From Nymphaea colorata (Eukaryota; Streptophyta; Magnoliopsida; Nymphaeales; Nymphaeaceae), in contig NC_045139.1 in NCBI RefSeq assembly GCF_008831285.2, positions 29,987,206-30,051,205 on the forward strand: 64,000 nucleotides of DNA, read 5' to 3'. The translations under genes and the position numbers were made by a program. Within the stretch, counting starts at the first letter, position 1. Each line of letters starts with the position of its first letter. The notes under the pieces are model-generated. The model had not been told where the DNA came from. It was given only the letters and a program-made list of their open reading frames with translations, and made no database searches. Shown one piece after another: positions 46,139-62,800 of this stretch.

Positions 46139-47772
46139 ATGATATTATCTGTGGCCAATCATGATGTGATAACATCAATATAAATGCTGTTGCAGATGGT
46201 GAAACATTTGGAAAATCTACTCCTGAGGCATGTGTGACTATGAACACATTATCTGTAGTCAGCGTTACTGGAGAATAGTCTACTACTACATTTGGTGCTT
46301 GTTATCACATAATCCTGCTAACCCTGTCTTATACATAAATACATGTTTCAAATTGCTTTCACGTATGTGCAAGTATTTGAGGGTATATGAAGGTTAATTC
46401 AATGGTTACTTGATTTTTAACTTTTCATATACCTTAATACTCAATGATGGAAATAATACGATATATGCAGGTTCTACATATTGCAAACCTTGGAGATTCT
46501 GGGTTTGTCATTATCAGAAATGGTTCTGTTTTTAAAAAGTCGACACCGATGGTATATGGGTTTAATTTTCCAGTGCAGATTCAGAGAGGAGACAACCCCT
46601 CAGGGATTGTAGAGGTAATTCTTTAGAAGCTATCTATTCCAGAGGCGCGTGTATTAGAATTTGTAGCTATAGTTAGCAGACTCCTAGTGGGCAGAAAATT
46701 TCAGCTCAATAGCAGATGAAAGTTGGGTATCTGTTTTCTTGCAGGAATATGAGATTGTTTTGGACCAAGGAGATGTAATTGTTATGGCAACAGATGGATT
46801 GTTTGATAATCTATACGACGAGGAAATAGCAACCATTGTGTCAAATTCCCTGAGAGCCAACTTGGGAGCGAAGGTTAGTTATTGAACTTTCTTGCATAAT
46901 AGATGCAGTTACTAATTCATGATCGGGCATGTCCACAGCTTAATACCTCGGAAGGAGAATGAGGACCGAGAAATAAATAACATGCATTTTCTATACTCTT
47001 GATAGTCTTTCACTGCACTACCATTCTTACCATTCATCATGTGTCTCAGCTGTTCATAAAGAATGTGGTAGGTAACGGGGATCTGAATTGCTGTGTGCAT
47101 TTACATTTGATCTCCATTATAAATGACCTGGAAGTGTTTTCTCTCTTCTGCTTCAACTGCGATCTGCATTAATCAGGCTAACTTGGAATAGTGTACTAAA
47201 TATTAGGAGGTGTAGCCAACAAACATGCACTTCATGGCTATTGGCATTTTATTACACTTTTGCTTCACCTCATTTGGAGAGAATTTGCGTGGAGAAACTC
47301 CTGACTGGGTTCTCTTTTTACATCTATTATTCAATGGGAAATGTGTTTCAGAAATTTTAATATATTTGACATTTTCCCCCCTTTCTCGACAAGAAATGGC
47401 TCTGAGGCAAACCCGCTGTAGCCATGGCCACGCAGAATCAGATTCAGATATTCCAAATTTTCATCTGCCGCTGAGGATTACATAGATTGGTTCCATTATA
47501 AACAAAAATTCTATTTCTTCTCGTGTTGTGTGGGTTGCTTAATTTAGCGAAAAAGAATATATACTGCTAGCAACTTTGACTCGGGCTAATACCCTTTTGA
47601 TCAGGACATAGCAGATGTATTGGCAGAAAAAGCACAGGAAATAGGGAGGTCAACAGCTGTAAGAAGCCCATTTGCTGATGCAGCCCATTCTTTTGGTTAC
47701 ACCACGTACACTGGTGGGAAACTCGACGATGTTACTGTTGTTGTTTCCATAGTTCACAGCTATTACAAGTAA
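39231..47772 (+). CDS. PP2C-type protein phosphatase with repeated acidic N-terminal region
   Basis: A metal-dependent Ser/Thr phosphatase of 795 residues, most like Arabidopsis PP2C62 (At4g33500), from memory. Nine exons: 39,231-39,462; 40,177-41,429; 42,883-43,019; 43,396-43,465; 44,571-44,658; 45,287-45,453; 46,471-46,614; 46,745-46,873; 47,605-47,772. All introns are GT-AG and the phases fit. Exon 1 encodes a Ser/Arg/Pro-rich, acid-poor N-terminus resembling a plastid transit peptide (inference). Exon 2 encodes an acidic linker of ~418 residues with five ~52-residue repeats. The catalytic domain (about 565-795) has the metal-binding acids: GGEDAFFLS (D571), GVADGVGQW (D585), ATDGLFDN (D714) and KLDDVTVVV (D781/D782), plus NLGDSGF. 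It belongs to the PPTC7/SpoIIE-like branch, not the ABA co-receptor branch. The exon-2 acceptor (CTGCAG at 40,171-40,176) was chosen because it alone joins in frame, giving Glu78[10 protein letters not shown]. Confidence 0.92.
40602..41410 (+). repeat. Five ~52-codon repeats inside PP2C exon 2
   Basis: Repeat units start at residues ~220, 272, 334, 387 and 438 (bases 40,602, 40,758, 40,944, 41,103 and 41,256). Each opens G/A-D/N-x2-G/A-x3-S-T/x, then an I/V-x-E/K-E/K-V/M-E core, a short LN-S or L-x-S motif, D-x-S-S/T-T, and a Glu-rich end running into the next KGDLQG-type start. Unit two carries about ten extra residues. The repeats are acidic and likely unstructured. Confidence 0.85.
41515..41890. 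repeat. ~190-bp tandem duplication in PP2C intron 2
   Basis: Two copies share TTTTTC-AGGTTTGCCCAA-type starts, GAAAATTCCTTTTCGTAAAA (or GAAAGTTCC) and CATGGAGATGCTGCAG followed by AAGAGGAATT. The copies have diverged clearly. Confidence 0.85.
43705..44500. repeat. Repeats of ~126 bp in PP2C intron 4, with a distant third copy
   Basis: Copies at about 43,711 and 43,837 share TGATGGAGCCAGAAAAA, GGTTGAAACATGAAAAT, AAGATCAGCTCCATTGGTCT and ATTGACATAAATGAGAACTT. A third, more diverged copy spans about 44,305-44,480 and includes the same following sequence (TTGATGAAATTA, ATGACGCAA, GTCTGTC) that also follows copy two. The third copy thus belongs to a longer duplication of ~450 bases. Confidence 0.82.
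46097..46135. repeat. (TA)n microsatellite in PP2C intron 6
   Basis: About 19 uninterrupted TA dinucleotides. Confidence 0.96.
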
Positions 47773-49061
47773 TCTCTACAGCATTTTCGTTTTCCCCTTT
47801 TTTGCTGTTCTATTATCTATTTTCATGTTTTTTTTTTTGTAAATAGTTGTAAAGGAAATTTCTTTAGTTTATTACCATCTTGAGCGGCAGTAGGCGTTTT
47901 TGCTCATCTGATTGGACCTTCCAGTAATCAATTCACTAGCCTTCTCCACATGTTTATGGAAGTTATTCAGTGCATAAGATCCTGAAAATTGATGTCGTTG
48001 TTAGCAATTACACATGGTGCAATACAATTATCTTGTACTTGTTGCATCAAAAGTTTTTTAAGGTTGAGTATCTGAGTCTGCAACATAGAGAAGCACTGGG
48101 ATTCGTATATTGGCGCCTCGCTAAAACGATATTGTCTTGATGTGTTCGGATTTTTTATGTAATTTTTTTAAAAACTTTTAGTTATAAAATAAATAAACCA
48201 ATATGGCTAGGTATCGTGGGAAAGCTGAGAATTCTGAAAAGGATACGTTATGCGATATTGAACGGATTACCTGTCATCGAGTTCAAAACCAAGTTTAGGA
48301 GCAACTTTATAATCCCGGCAGATCAGGGCACGCAGAACTTTCTCCAGAACCAAACCGGGTCTTCCAATCAGTTCTAACAATAATTGCAAATTCTATGGGA
48401 AATATGCAGTTGAATCGGGCCTAGCCAAACTGCTTAGTTCGTTTACCAACACTATTTAATCTGTACTCGTAAACTACGAAAAAAATCTGGGAATTGGGGC
48501 GTTGGACGTTGTTGTTGAATGTACCCCGAAAGGGAAAGGAGATACATGAATAAATAGACAGAGAAAGATAAATGAGACTTCATCTTACTTGTAGGCTTCT
48601 TTCTGCAAATATAAAGATGGCCAAATTTTCGGACGAGTGAGGTTCCAAGAGTCAAAGACTGATTGAAAATGGATTCGTCGTATATCTCAAAAGAGATCGT
48701 AGCCGGATTTTTCTCGCACAAGGATAACGAAATCACATTCCACCCTCTATCTGATTAATCAAGAAGAAGATAAATCCATCACATTAAAGACCACCAAAAT
48801 CAAGGAAGAGCTTCATGGTGCCCACGAGACGATATAAATGAAAGCACCAATTATATTCATCTAATAAAGTCATAAGCACTTAAAAAATAAAAAAAGGGGC
48901 CTACCCTCATACTAAAGAAAGAGGTGGAAGAAAACTCAATGCATCCATGACCATAGTTCAACTAATCAATGTCATAAAATGTGTCCTCCCCAGAATCCAC
49001 CCAAAGGCTCTATAACTATAAGAGGCCACTCTGCAAAATGAAGAAGATGCGAAGACGGTTC
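47773..49061. other. Convergent intergenic gap
   Basis: This contains the 3' flanks of the PP2C gene (plus) and the lipid-transfer gene (minus), which point at each other. A minus-strand frame at 48,452-48,736 matches nothing known. No repeat or RNA gene was recognised. Confidence 0.55.
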
Positions 49062-50465
49062 CTAGATGGACAGCCAGATCATCGCCATAGCAGCACAGAA
49101 CATAAGAGACGAAGGAAGGAACGCATGAGCTCCTGATTGAGCAGGCGATGGAGCAGGGCTCTGTGTGAGGTTGCTGCCTGCAGTGGCTGGCGCAGATGCA
49201 GAGGGCGGAAGCGTTGGAGAAGTTGCCTTTGGAGAAGGAGCTGCCTTGGGAGAAGAGGATGACTTTGGTGGTGGAGAAGGTGCTGGGCTCCCAAAACCTG
49301 CAACAGGAATTTACAGTAAAACAATAAATAAAAAGTCTAGCATCCCAAGAAACGTTACAAAACACTCTAACCTCACTAAATTATGACTACCTTTCAGAAA
49401 GATTGCTTAGAAGAAAAATAATCTCTGTGACAGTATGCTTAAATACTATTAAAATATAAAAGTGGGGAGAAAAGAATAGAGTTTGTAACCCAAGGTGCAT
49501 AGAGAATTTACGCAAACCAAGCATTCCCCGGTCTCATTCTCCTTTATTCAGCGCTTTTGACTGACCAATTTTCATGAGTCCTGATTCCCGCATTATAAAA
49601 AAAAATTGCAGCACATATTCACTTAGTAAAGTAATAAGTCATCCAAAATATAGCTAAAATATTAGATATGGCTCCATAAAAGAGCGCGGAAATCTAAAGC
49701 GGAACATGGTTCCAGCGATAATCCATTATTACACATAATCATACAAAAAAAGCACTGTAGAAATAAGTTAATTGTAAAAAGTATTACTGTATAAAAGGAC
49801 GAAAACAAATAAAGAATATAGCACACTCGGGTTCTAACAATAATGCAAGATTTCACCACATAAAAGTTTGATATATGTGCGTGTGCGTTGTTCGTTTGTT
49901 ACTTCTTTTCCCAAAATTATGAAAGTTTCTTTGACAAAATAATCACACACTTTTTAGATGAAAAGACTCTTTTCTCTTGAACCACTCCACTAGGAAGACC
50001 GCCACTGAGAGAGAGTTGGTTGGTGGGCTGAGCGGAAAGGGAGAGCTTTCGTTCCCAACTTCTGCATAGAGAAGAATGGTGCATTTTTTCTTGAACCAGA
50101 GAGAGAGAGAGACGAGTACCTGCACATGCTTTGAGGGCAGGAGGAGCAGTAACCTTGCAAGCAGCAGGAAGCTCAGTGGCCCTCGTCAAATTGAGGGCGA
50201 TCCCTAAGCTACCACCACTCTTCAGGACCTCGCAGAGGCACTCCTCGCTCTTTTTGATCACCGTCTTTAGCCCCTGACAACACGCCTCCTCGGGCTTCGA
50301 TTCCTGGCTCCCATTTTGGACAAAAGACAGGCAGGGAGACATGTCCACTAAAACCGTGTTGCAGTCCGGCGACGGCGCCGGCGCTGCTTCGTTGGCGCCC
50401 TTCGCCACCGCCACCACCAATCCAACGACCACCAACATGGCCATAGCAGCCCTGGTGCTCGCCAT
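49062..50465 (-). CDS. LTPG: GPI-anchored non-specific lipid-transfer protein
   Basis: A 193-residue LTPG/xylogen-type protein in two exons, 50,465-50,120 and 49,297-49,062. These proteins carry lipids such as cutin and wax precursors at the outer face of the plasma membrane. Visible parts: signal peptide (1 to ~23), an eight-cysteine motif (C35, C45, C62-C63, C76-x-C78, C103, C114), a Pro/Ser/Lys/Ala-rich linker (about 117-170), and a hydrophobic C-terminus ending MFCAAMAMIWLSI that fits a GPI-attachment signal. The intron (50,119-49,298; GTACTC donor, GTTGCAG acceptor) lies just after the last cysteine, a common place in this family. Without splicing the linker and GPI signal would be lost. 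Confidence 0.95.
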
Positions 50466-50577
50466 CGCCGGAAAACAGAAAGCGTTCGACGAAATGCCTC
50501 ACTGGAAATAAACAACGAAGTGGAAAACAGAGCCTGAAGAATCAACGGTGAAGTTTAGAGAAATGGCCAAGGCTGGA

Positions 50578-50585
50578 CTTAAATA
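50578..50585 (-). promoter_or_regulatory. Candidate TATA box of the lipid-transfer gene
   Basis: TATTTAAG on the minus strand, about 113 bases before the LTPG ATG. This allows a leader of roughly 80 bases. Placement is by position and wording only. Confidence 0.45.
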
Positions 50586-53500
50586 GAAGCGAAGGTTTTA
50601 GGAGATGGAAATAGAGGACGGGATTAACGATAAGCATTCAAACCCCACCAACTTAAATTAAGGAGATCATGACACGTGTCCCATGCCTCATTATTTGCAG
50701 TTCAGATTCTCCACGTATCGAGAGGCATGGGATGATTCCGGAACCGTTAGATTTTGATCCGGGTCAATCTTAGCGGGTTCTTGGACTGAGTAGGTTGAAC
50801 CAGTGGGCTAGGCTTACCTAGATGAGTTCGACCAAGTTTGGACCAAACTTAGTGCACCGATCCTAGTTAAATGCAGGTTCGACCAGCATAAGTGCATATT
50901 GACTGAGCCCTTGTGTTCAAAGCACAGGCTCATGGGCTCGACTTTGAGAGTATTGGAGTCCACGAGCTTATTTGAAACTTCGTATTTCAATTTCTCAATT
51001 GCGTTTTCTTTTTATGAAACGATCTCACAATGACAAGATAACCATCCAAAGGCTCGCCAACCTGTGAGTTGAGATTTCCTCTTATCTTAAGAAACTGAAT
51101 ACCATTTCTTCGCTGGCTTATTTAAAGAGGTTTTCGAAATTGAATGAGGTAAAAGGAGTTTTAAACTTGTGCCGATTATCACATATTCAGAATAACTGCT
51201 ATTAATCCGGACACAGGGAAACTAATTGAGATCCTCACGTCAAGAAAATTTTATGTTGTTGCTGCGGTTGTTTTATTTCAAAAAAGAAAAAAAAAAACTT
51301 TCTACTTATGGTGTGGTGCGTTACTGAAAGGGTAAATGGAATATGAGCACAAGATATACCAGAACTTAAGACAGACAAATTCAGTTTGATTTCCGTGGGT
51401 GTTATTCATTTAGAGTGTAAATGGTGGCATATGTGACAAAAAGAGTGTACTGTAAAACCTCTCGCGTCTTGAAACAGGTAAAGGTAACTTTTCCCTCTTA
51501 CATACTACGATTAATGCATGTAAACAAGGCGTCATTATAAAAGTTTTTCTTAGATCCTCCAGCAATCAATGCTGGATTCATGGAAGAACAACGGAGTGTT
51601 CTTGAAATATTCGTTCTAAAGATACTCAAATGTTCTTCTTGTCAAACACCTTGCTCTAAGTAGAACACGTATTACTGATTATATTTGTATCGAAACTACG
51701 TAGCCCTTATATGGTTTCACATTTGAATAAGTTCATCTGAAGTCTGCGCTCATATTCTAGTGCGGTAGCTTTTAAGTGATACTTACCGACAATTTTACTA
51801 TAAGAAAACATGTTCACCTTTATAAAAGGGTTGAGATCACAAACTTGACATGCCTATAAAATAAAGGGAGATGCAAGAAGAACAAAGATCCTCTAATTTA
51901 TTTCACTGTCTCAATTTGATATATATATATAAAACATGAAAGGGTTGCAGTGGCCACAATGATGATGCGCACTAACACCTTGTGGTGGAAGTTTGCTTTT
52001 TTGTAGGACTACTCATATTGCATGCTGGCCGCATAACTTTATGCTTCCCATTTGACGGTTCCCATATGGGCATGCGTGACATGAAGGGACCATCCATTTT
52101 TTCTAATGATTTTAAACAATATAACGTTACAATCAGCGTTTTATAATATTAATTATCTGCGGTATTTATAAGGTTAAATTAAGGGCTGCAAATTCAGATA
52201 TAGTTTAAAAAAAACCTTTTCATGTATTCCTGACCTACTTTCAAGGAAAAATGATATGTTGAAAATGAGACAGATTTAGGTTTTTATATAGTAGTGTTGT
52301 GGTTGGGCACACCCAAGATGAATTGATATTTTAAAAGACCACCAACCAGAGAGAAACAAACTAGTGGATTACAGAGCAGTGCCAGAAAAAACAGCTTGAA
52401 TTGGCCGATTTGAGGTTGGTTTACCAAATTGGCAGTGACCAATTTGATTCAACTTCCAATTTTTACAAACACTGATAGAACAGAGCTCTTGTCTTGATCA
52501 AGAAAAACCATGCACGCGAACGTGAGCTATCGATGAAGAAAAGAGAGAAAATGGTTGAAGTTTGTTCTCTTTCCTCCTTCACTGTCAAGTTCAGGTTGAC
52601 CTGGCTCAATCAAGCACGAGATCCATTAGCTACAATAGGTTCATAATTATAACTTTCTCTGTTAAAGAGCACTCTTGACTTGGTCAGCAGAGTTTCCAAT
52701 TTCAAACCAAGCCAATGATGTTGTTGTATAGGTCGTATCATGCAATTGGTAGACTCAACTAAGCCTTTTTCATCATCTGCTCGAGTAGGCTATGTAAAGA
52801 GAAAAGAGACAGAGAATGATGGTCGTGTGTAAAAGCTTTGTGCAGTTGACAGGTCTTAAATGCTGAACTAATGCAGGTATCTGTCAAGTTCAATCTGATC
52901 ACCTTTTTCTTGGGATGTAATGATCAAAGAGAGGCATATGAAAAGGGGGTGGTGCAGTGGACAAAACTTTCCCCGTGAGACAAAAAATACATCGTCATAT
53001 TTTGATGCCCACTAACATCCCACCTTCCACAGCAGTTGAGCCAGAGGTTGTAAGTAGGAGGGCAAAAACTTTTCCTTGAATCGATTTGGGTGTTGTAGGC
53101 ATTTGTCTCACCATGCCCTTGCCGCCCTAAATTTTGGACATTTTATCATTGTCATTCAGACACACATGCTTTCATCCATGATGCACCAAGGACACCCCTA
53201 TTGTGCTTATCATGGATAATAGTGTATCTAACCGTTCAAACGCGTCCTTAGAATGGGGTGGATGAATGGTTATACAAATGCCACAAGCCTGACCACTCAC
53301 ATCCCCGGCTCGGGCTCTTGGTCTAACGGATTTCATGGATTTCAATATGCCCCTAACAACTTCAATCACTTTTTTAAAAAGACTAAGAATCAAGACAATC
53401 TATCACTTAACCGGCCTTATTATATGTCCTTGAAAATTCCTCTCATTCATCTCAAAAACTATATATGTTATAAAAATGAACTTATTGAGCCACTCAATGT

Positions 53501-55626
53501 CAAATTATCTAAAACTTGCTCAATGGTCACACATAAGTATGTGACTGAGAGAGAGAGAGACTGCCAGTCTGACCAAACGCTGCCTCATGACAAGTTATCT
53601 GAGTGATTCAAACGCGCCGCAAGGATTTTACATCATGGCAACTGATATCTACCTATCATTAGCTAATAGAAAACAGCATAATTGGTAAAAGTCAATCCAA
53701 ATTAGTAGAATATACAATTTAGTAGCTGCTCCCCCTTTTTTTAATCTCATTTGCATAAACTACAAACTGGGTCGCTGTTCAGCGTTTAAAATTACATCAT
53801 ACTTTTCTCCCGCTCCCTTTATGTATGAGGACCTCTTTTGCTTATGCTTTGTCCTGCCTTTTCATTTTTGGATTTCATTTGAGCCTCACTTTTGAGGAGT
53901 ACTGGCAAGCAAGATCTTGATCAAATCATTTCATGTCATATCAAAGCTTATGCCCATTACTGGTTTTTTGAAGTTTGAAAAGTGTTTTATCCTCCTACAG
54001 AAAAGAAAAATGTCATTTCTTGAAGGTGCCAATATCTTAAATTGAATTGAATAGCATTCTAGTGGATGTAATATTTGCTCTGAGCGTCGTCAACAAGAGT
54101 AAGGTCTGCATCAAAAGAACATTAAAAAAAAGGCCCAGAAAAAGAGCCACAAAGGCAAGTCTTTTAAACAGAAACGCCGAACGTTGCTATTAGAGTATTA
54201 GTTATTGACCGTCTCGCTTCCTGATCGCGATATTTACAACATCGCTTTCAATCCTTCTTTCTTCTTCTCCATGTATCTCGGATAAGTGCGCTCACTTGAG
54301 CTGCGAGGCTTCTTCTTTCTTCTCCACAGTCACTCGAAAGCTACCTTCTCCTTTCCTCTCTCTTTTTTCTTTCTCATATTTTGCACTTGAAAACGGCACC
54401 CATCTAACCAGAGCGACTTGGTCGCATGCAGAAGCATAAAACTAGAGGCATGTCTCCTGCCTTCAAGGTTTAGGCGTTTTGATGTAGCTCACGCAAAGAG
54501 AAGCTTCTCATGAAATTTGAATCCCGTTAACAGTCGATTCTGTTCTCATAACCAGTAGTAGTTACTGTCATGAGCCGCTCGAGAAGCTTGAAAATGTCAG
54601 CTGGAAGATTAGGTTAGAAGCAGAGATCCATCCCCATGCCGACCAACCTTTTGATCAAATAATAATGAATACAATTTCCTTTTCAAAGCGCAAAAATTAC
54701 TGACTTAAGCAGAAAAGAAAAACCAACCGCCATGACATGATTTTCTTCCTTTTAACACATTCAGACATCAGCCAGGAACAGGAGATCAGTGTTTAAAGGC
54801 ATATTGCTCCCGAAAAGAATGGCGGGTATTAGTCCCTGTTGCAACACAAGGCTCAAGAAAACATGGGACACGTCGTCCGCAGTATTCTCGAGGACCTTTC
54901 TTTCAACATACACGACAACAAGTTCCAGTTCCTGCAAAACGATAGAAAGTGGAATACTTTGTCTGCGTCGAACAGTTACAGCTGTGCTCGGAACACTTGA
55001 AACCAAATCTCATTACGTTATCTTTTATTGGTACCCACAAATATTTTAATTGTTCATCTCACTGCAAGAATTAAGGGCCAAGATTGGCTTGCTGTAATAC
55101 CAAAAAGACAAAAAAAAAAAAAACGCTGTAATACCGAAAAGAAAAGAAAAAAAAAAAACTTTGGCCGCCGAGATACAGAGATATGTTTTTCCTTCTTTCT
55201 AAGATCTGTCACGTTGAATCTTCCCTTTCCCAAAATATCACGATTTTTATCGACAGTTTTTAATGAGTCGAGCGCTCTGCCCACAACACGGAAGAAACAA
55301 GAAAAGTAGATGGATAGGATCATAGGAATATGATAGAAACAGTGTGAAACCACCGCCTAGCCAACGCAGACTTCTTGCAACATAACTGAAAGCCGTAGAC
55401 TATCACGAGCGCCAACATGGCTTCCAATTTATTCACAACACGAGACAAGCGCCGCCTCACTAAGAAAGAGAATGCTTCACTAAGAGAGAAATCATAATTA
55501 CAAATCAAATTCCAGTTTGTAAGGGCATCCTTCTTTTTTTTGACAACAAAAGACTAGGAAAGAAAAAAAAGAAAAGAGGGACCATGTTCCAACCGAGAGG
55601 GAGGACAACGGGGCACTTCAAGTCTT
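50586..55626. other. Intergenic, no recognised gene
   Basis: AT-rich with scattered short frames that match no family. The minus frame 55,006-54,761 (81 codons) begins at TTG and is not accepted. Sequence at about 54,190-54,420 is pyrimidine-rich and looks like a plant 5' leader, but no coding sequence follows on the plus strand. A GA run is at 53,549-53,560, and A-rich tracts at 55,111-55,160. Confidence 0.55.
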
Positions 55627-59916
<4,290 letters not shown>

Positions 59917-60180
59917 GGTTCTCTACTCTAAATCTCTTTCTCTCTCTAAAACCAGAGTAATCCCAAGGCGAGAACAGGCACCCCCCCCCCCCCCTCTCCC
60001 TCTCTCTCTATCTAGAAGGCGAGGAGACAGACACCAACTTCTCTTCCTCTAGCCGAAAACAAAGCAAGAGAGAGAAAGAGGACAAGAAACTACTTGACAG
60101 AACCCTTCTCCTCGTTCTCTGTCTCTCTCTCCCTCACCGGCTCCTCCCTCTCTAGAGCTTCTCTAATGGCCGTGTGTTCT
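59917..60180 (-). promoter_or_regulatory. MIPS 5' leader with a G14 run
   Basis: Predicted leader between the TATA-like box and the MIPS ATG. It is GA-rich on the gene's strand and contains a run of 14 G (plus strand C, 59,981-59,994) about 65 bases before the ATG. No ATG occurs in this interval on the gene's strand, so there is no upstream ORF. Confidence 0.6.
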
Positions 60181-60202
60181 CTGGCCCTCTCCCATCGGGG
60201 CG

Positions 60203-60209
60203 ATATATA
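60203..60209 (-). promoter_or_regulatory. Candidate MIPS TATA box
   Basis: TATATAT on the minus strand, about 290 bases before the ATG, with a GC-rich surrounding. This would put transcription start near 60,170-60,180. Confidence 0.55.
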
Positions 60210-60234
60210 AGGACGGGGGAGGTGAGAAACCAGG

Positions 60235-60240
60235 CACGTG
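60235..60240. promoter_or_regulatory. G-box / ABRE (CACGTG)
   Basis: A palindromic CACGTG inside GGCACGTGTCG, about 26 bases upstream of the TATA-like box of MIPS. This is the core site for bZIP and bHLH factors, and CACGTGTC is an ABA-response core. Binding is inferred from wording and position only. Confidence 0.55.
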
Positions 60241-62682
60241 TCGAAAGGTCATTGGCTCAGTGTTTGCTTTCCGGAAATGTCCCGGCTGGGCCACCGAAGC
60301 AACTCCGCCGCTGCCTCCGCCACTTGACCGCACGCACGAGCCACACGCGCCGGCTGTTGCCCGATCAAGGCGAACGTGTCGGTAAGTGGGGCCCACTTGA
60401 GATGGACGGCTCTTCCCGGTGGGCGGAGAAGGTGCTGGAGAAGGGCCTCTTCCTCTCCCCCGCTCTATCATATGACATGTGGGGCCAGCACGCGGCTCTC
60501 CCCTTCTCTCCCTTGTCGTCTTGCCGCGGTGGCGGAGACGGTGGCTGACCCGCCGGCCGGCGGCCATGCTGCCTCCCAGGCATGCAAACCAGGTCGCTCC
60601 AGTTCTTACCGTTCCGGTAAACGATTTAGTTGAATTAGCTTCCGTTCTTTTTAACGATCGTTCTTAATTCCAGAGGGAGGTGAATGATCATGATTTTGGG
60701 CTTCTTTTTTCTTTTCTTTCGTTCGTAGAACTCGAAATAATTTTACTTCGTTGAGTAATTGGCCAGAGACACAAGCTTTTGATTGGTTCTGATTTAATCT
60801 GATCTCAACATTTCAAGATCGGTATGTTTAACTTCAGACTTCTCTTCTTTTGATTCTGAGTTTAAGACAGATCTTTCTGTAATATAAAAAGAGCAAAATG
60901 GGAATCCTTAGATCTTAGATCTGACTTAACATCCTTTGTTCGATGTTTATGAAGCGAACTTTTTGTTACACTAAAAAAAAAAAAGTATGCATCTCAAGTC
61001 AGATGTAATTAAACGTCCCCTCAGTCACACTTCAAGTAGCATAAAGCCCTGAAACTTGTATCCTTTCCCCACTATGCATGTTTTGGCTTATGTAAGTATG
61101 TGGATTGTAGATTTCCACCCTTATGAGAATGGTAGTATTCAGTTTCATGAATCCTGGGTGTGGCTGAATTCTGTTTGATTTGTTTCTGTATAACCTGAAT
61201 TCCAGCAGTTTCATAGTTCTCCTAAATGTGAGATGATTGCATGCCGAACATAAATAAAAACTAGTTTGATTTACAAGTCTTCTTAATTTCAAATTAGTCT
61301 GTAGGATATGGAGGCCCCATGAGACTAGCCAACCGGATGGTAAAACTTTCTCCATTGAATCTTTTCCCTGTGTTTGAAAGCAGGAGAAGGGTATCGCATG
61401 ATTCCACCTTGTTTAAAACGATGAGCTCCTCCCACTGTCCCACGCTTTCGAGAATAAGAAAAAAAAGGAAAATAAGTGAACAATCAAGAATACAAGAAAT
61501 TACATGATCCAGAAAGACTAATGATCTTCCTACATCTACGGCTGCACCAAACCTTCTCTATTTATTTGGAACAAGAACAATGTTGGTCGTCCTTCAAACA
61601 GGAGTCTAAATTACCACACCATTGATCAAATCAAATGGCCTATAAAAACCACACCGATCGGCTCCATAAGACTCTTTTCTCTTCCTAGATCGTGTTTGGA
61701 TGCCTAGTGGAAAGCAGTCGCGCCCTCTTCTTTTGTGGCTCTTCAAGAGAAATTGTTGGAACTTTTTGCGCGATTTGATGAAGAGCATTGCGAAACCCTT
61801 TTCATTGTGTTTGAACGAGGAGAGTTCAGAGGAAATGAATCCTTTGTCTGGAAAGCTCTTCTCCACGACTCAACTACATGTTGGAGGATTAAGATTTTTA
61901 GCATCCTCAGCGTTTTCGGAATAAGTAAATTAGGAACACTAAAAAGTACATATTTCCTTTAAAGCAATTGGGTTGGAGAGCGAAAATAAACTTTTTTAAG
62001 GGACTTTATTTCTTTAATGGAACTTTTACCAAGAAAAGTGCAAAAGATAAGTGCATTTTGCGCAGTAAATAGAAAAGACACCAACGGAAAACGATGAGGT
62101 GATGAATTGACATGACTTAAATTCTGATGTCATTTTCCAATCACAACTTCGTGAAATAGGACAGGTCTGTGTAGCACTTGGCTTTCTCATCTTTGGCGAA
62201 CCACAACACACTCTTTAAAATCTATATATCTTTCGTAGAACCATGGGAAAGAGCTGTTCGAGTCTTACATAAAGAAGATGAGATTGATTTTTTATCTGCA
62301 AAATATTTTGTAATGGAGAAGTCTTGTGTTTTCTTCTTTTCCATAAACATCACGAAATCCCTTTTGTTGTTTTGAAATCGGTAAGCTTGCAAATGCGATG
62401 AAGAAGCCAGGTTGCCTCAAGGGATACCGATGCTATGAACAGTGCATTCCTGCCATTGTTGACACTGAACAGTGGATCCAGAAAGCAAGCATTTGGAAAA
62501 GGAGAGACCTTGATGCTCTTTTTTGGATGGTAACAGACGTAACAAAAACCTTCAAATAAGATAATATGAATCTAAAATTCTCCAATGGAAAGAACATGAA
62601 GTTGTGAAGTTTTTACTATAACCTGTCTCAAATTGAAGATTCCTAAGCACTATGCAATTTTAGGTTCGTATTCAATGCAGGT

Positions 62683-62745
62683 GTCGTTGAGTTTTGAACC
62701 AGCGGCTGGCCACCTAACCCAACCAGTTGTGTTGCACCTCTCAAG
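62683..62745 (-). mobile_element. tRNA-derived SINE-like head
   Basis: On the minus strand it reads GGTGCAACACAACTGGTTGG, then GTTAGGTGGCC, then CTGGTTCAAAACTC. These fit, in order and spacing, a loose Pol III A box (TGCAACACAACTGG) and a good B box (GGTTCAAAAC) of tRNA-type promoters. The 3' part and target duplication were not found, so it is likely an old or partial copy. Confidence 0.5.
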
Positions 62746-62756
62746 AAAGGTTTTTC

Positions 62757-62789
<33 letters not shown>

Positions 62790-62800
62790 CATGTGCATGT
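62757..62800. repeat. (AT)n(GT)n microsatellite
   Basis: About 11 AT followed by GTGTGTGTGCATGTGCATGTG. Confidence 0.93.

Noticed and set aside
49917-50465. Unspliced 182-codon lipid-transfer frame
   Set aside because: Reading through the GTACTC donor gives a tail with no linker or GPI signal. Splicing to 49,297 restores both.
54761-55006. 81-codon minus-strand frame as a gene
   Set aside because: It starts at TTG, has no family match, no clear splice partners and sits alone in a gap.
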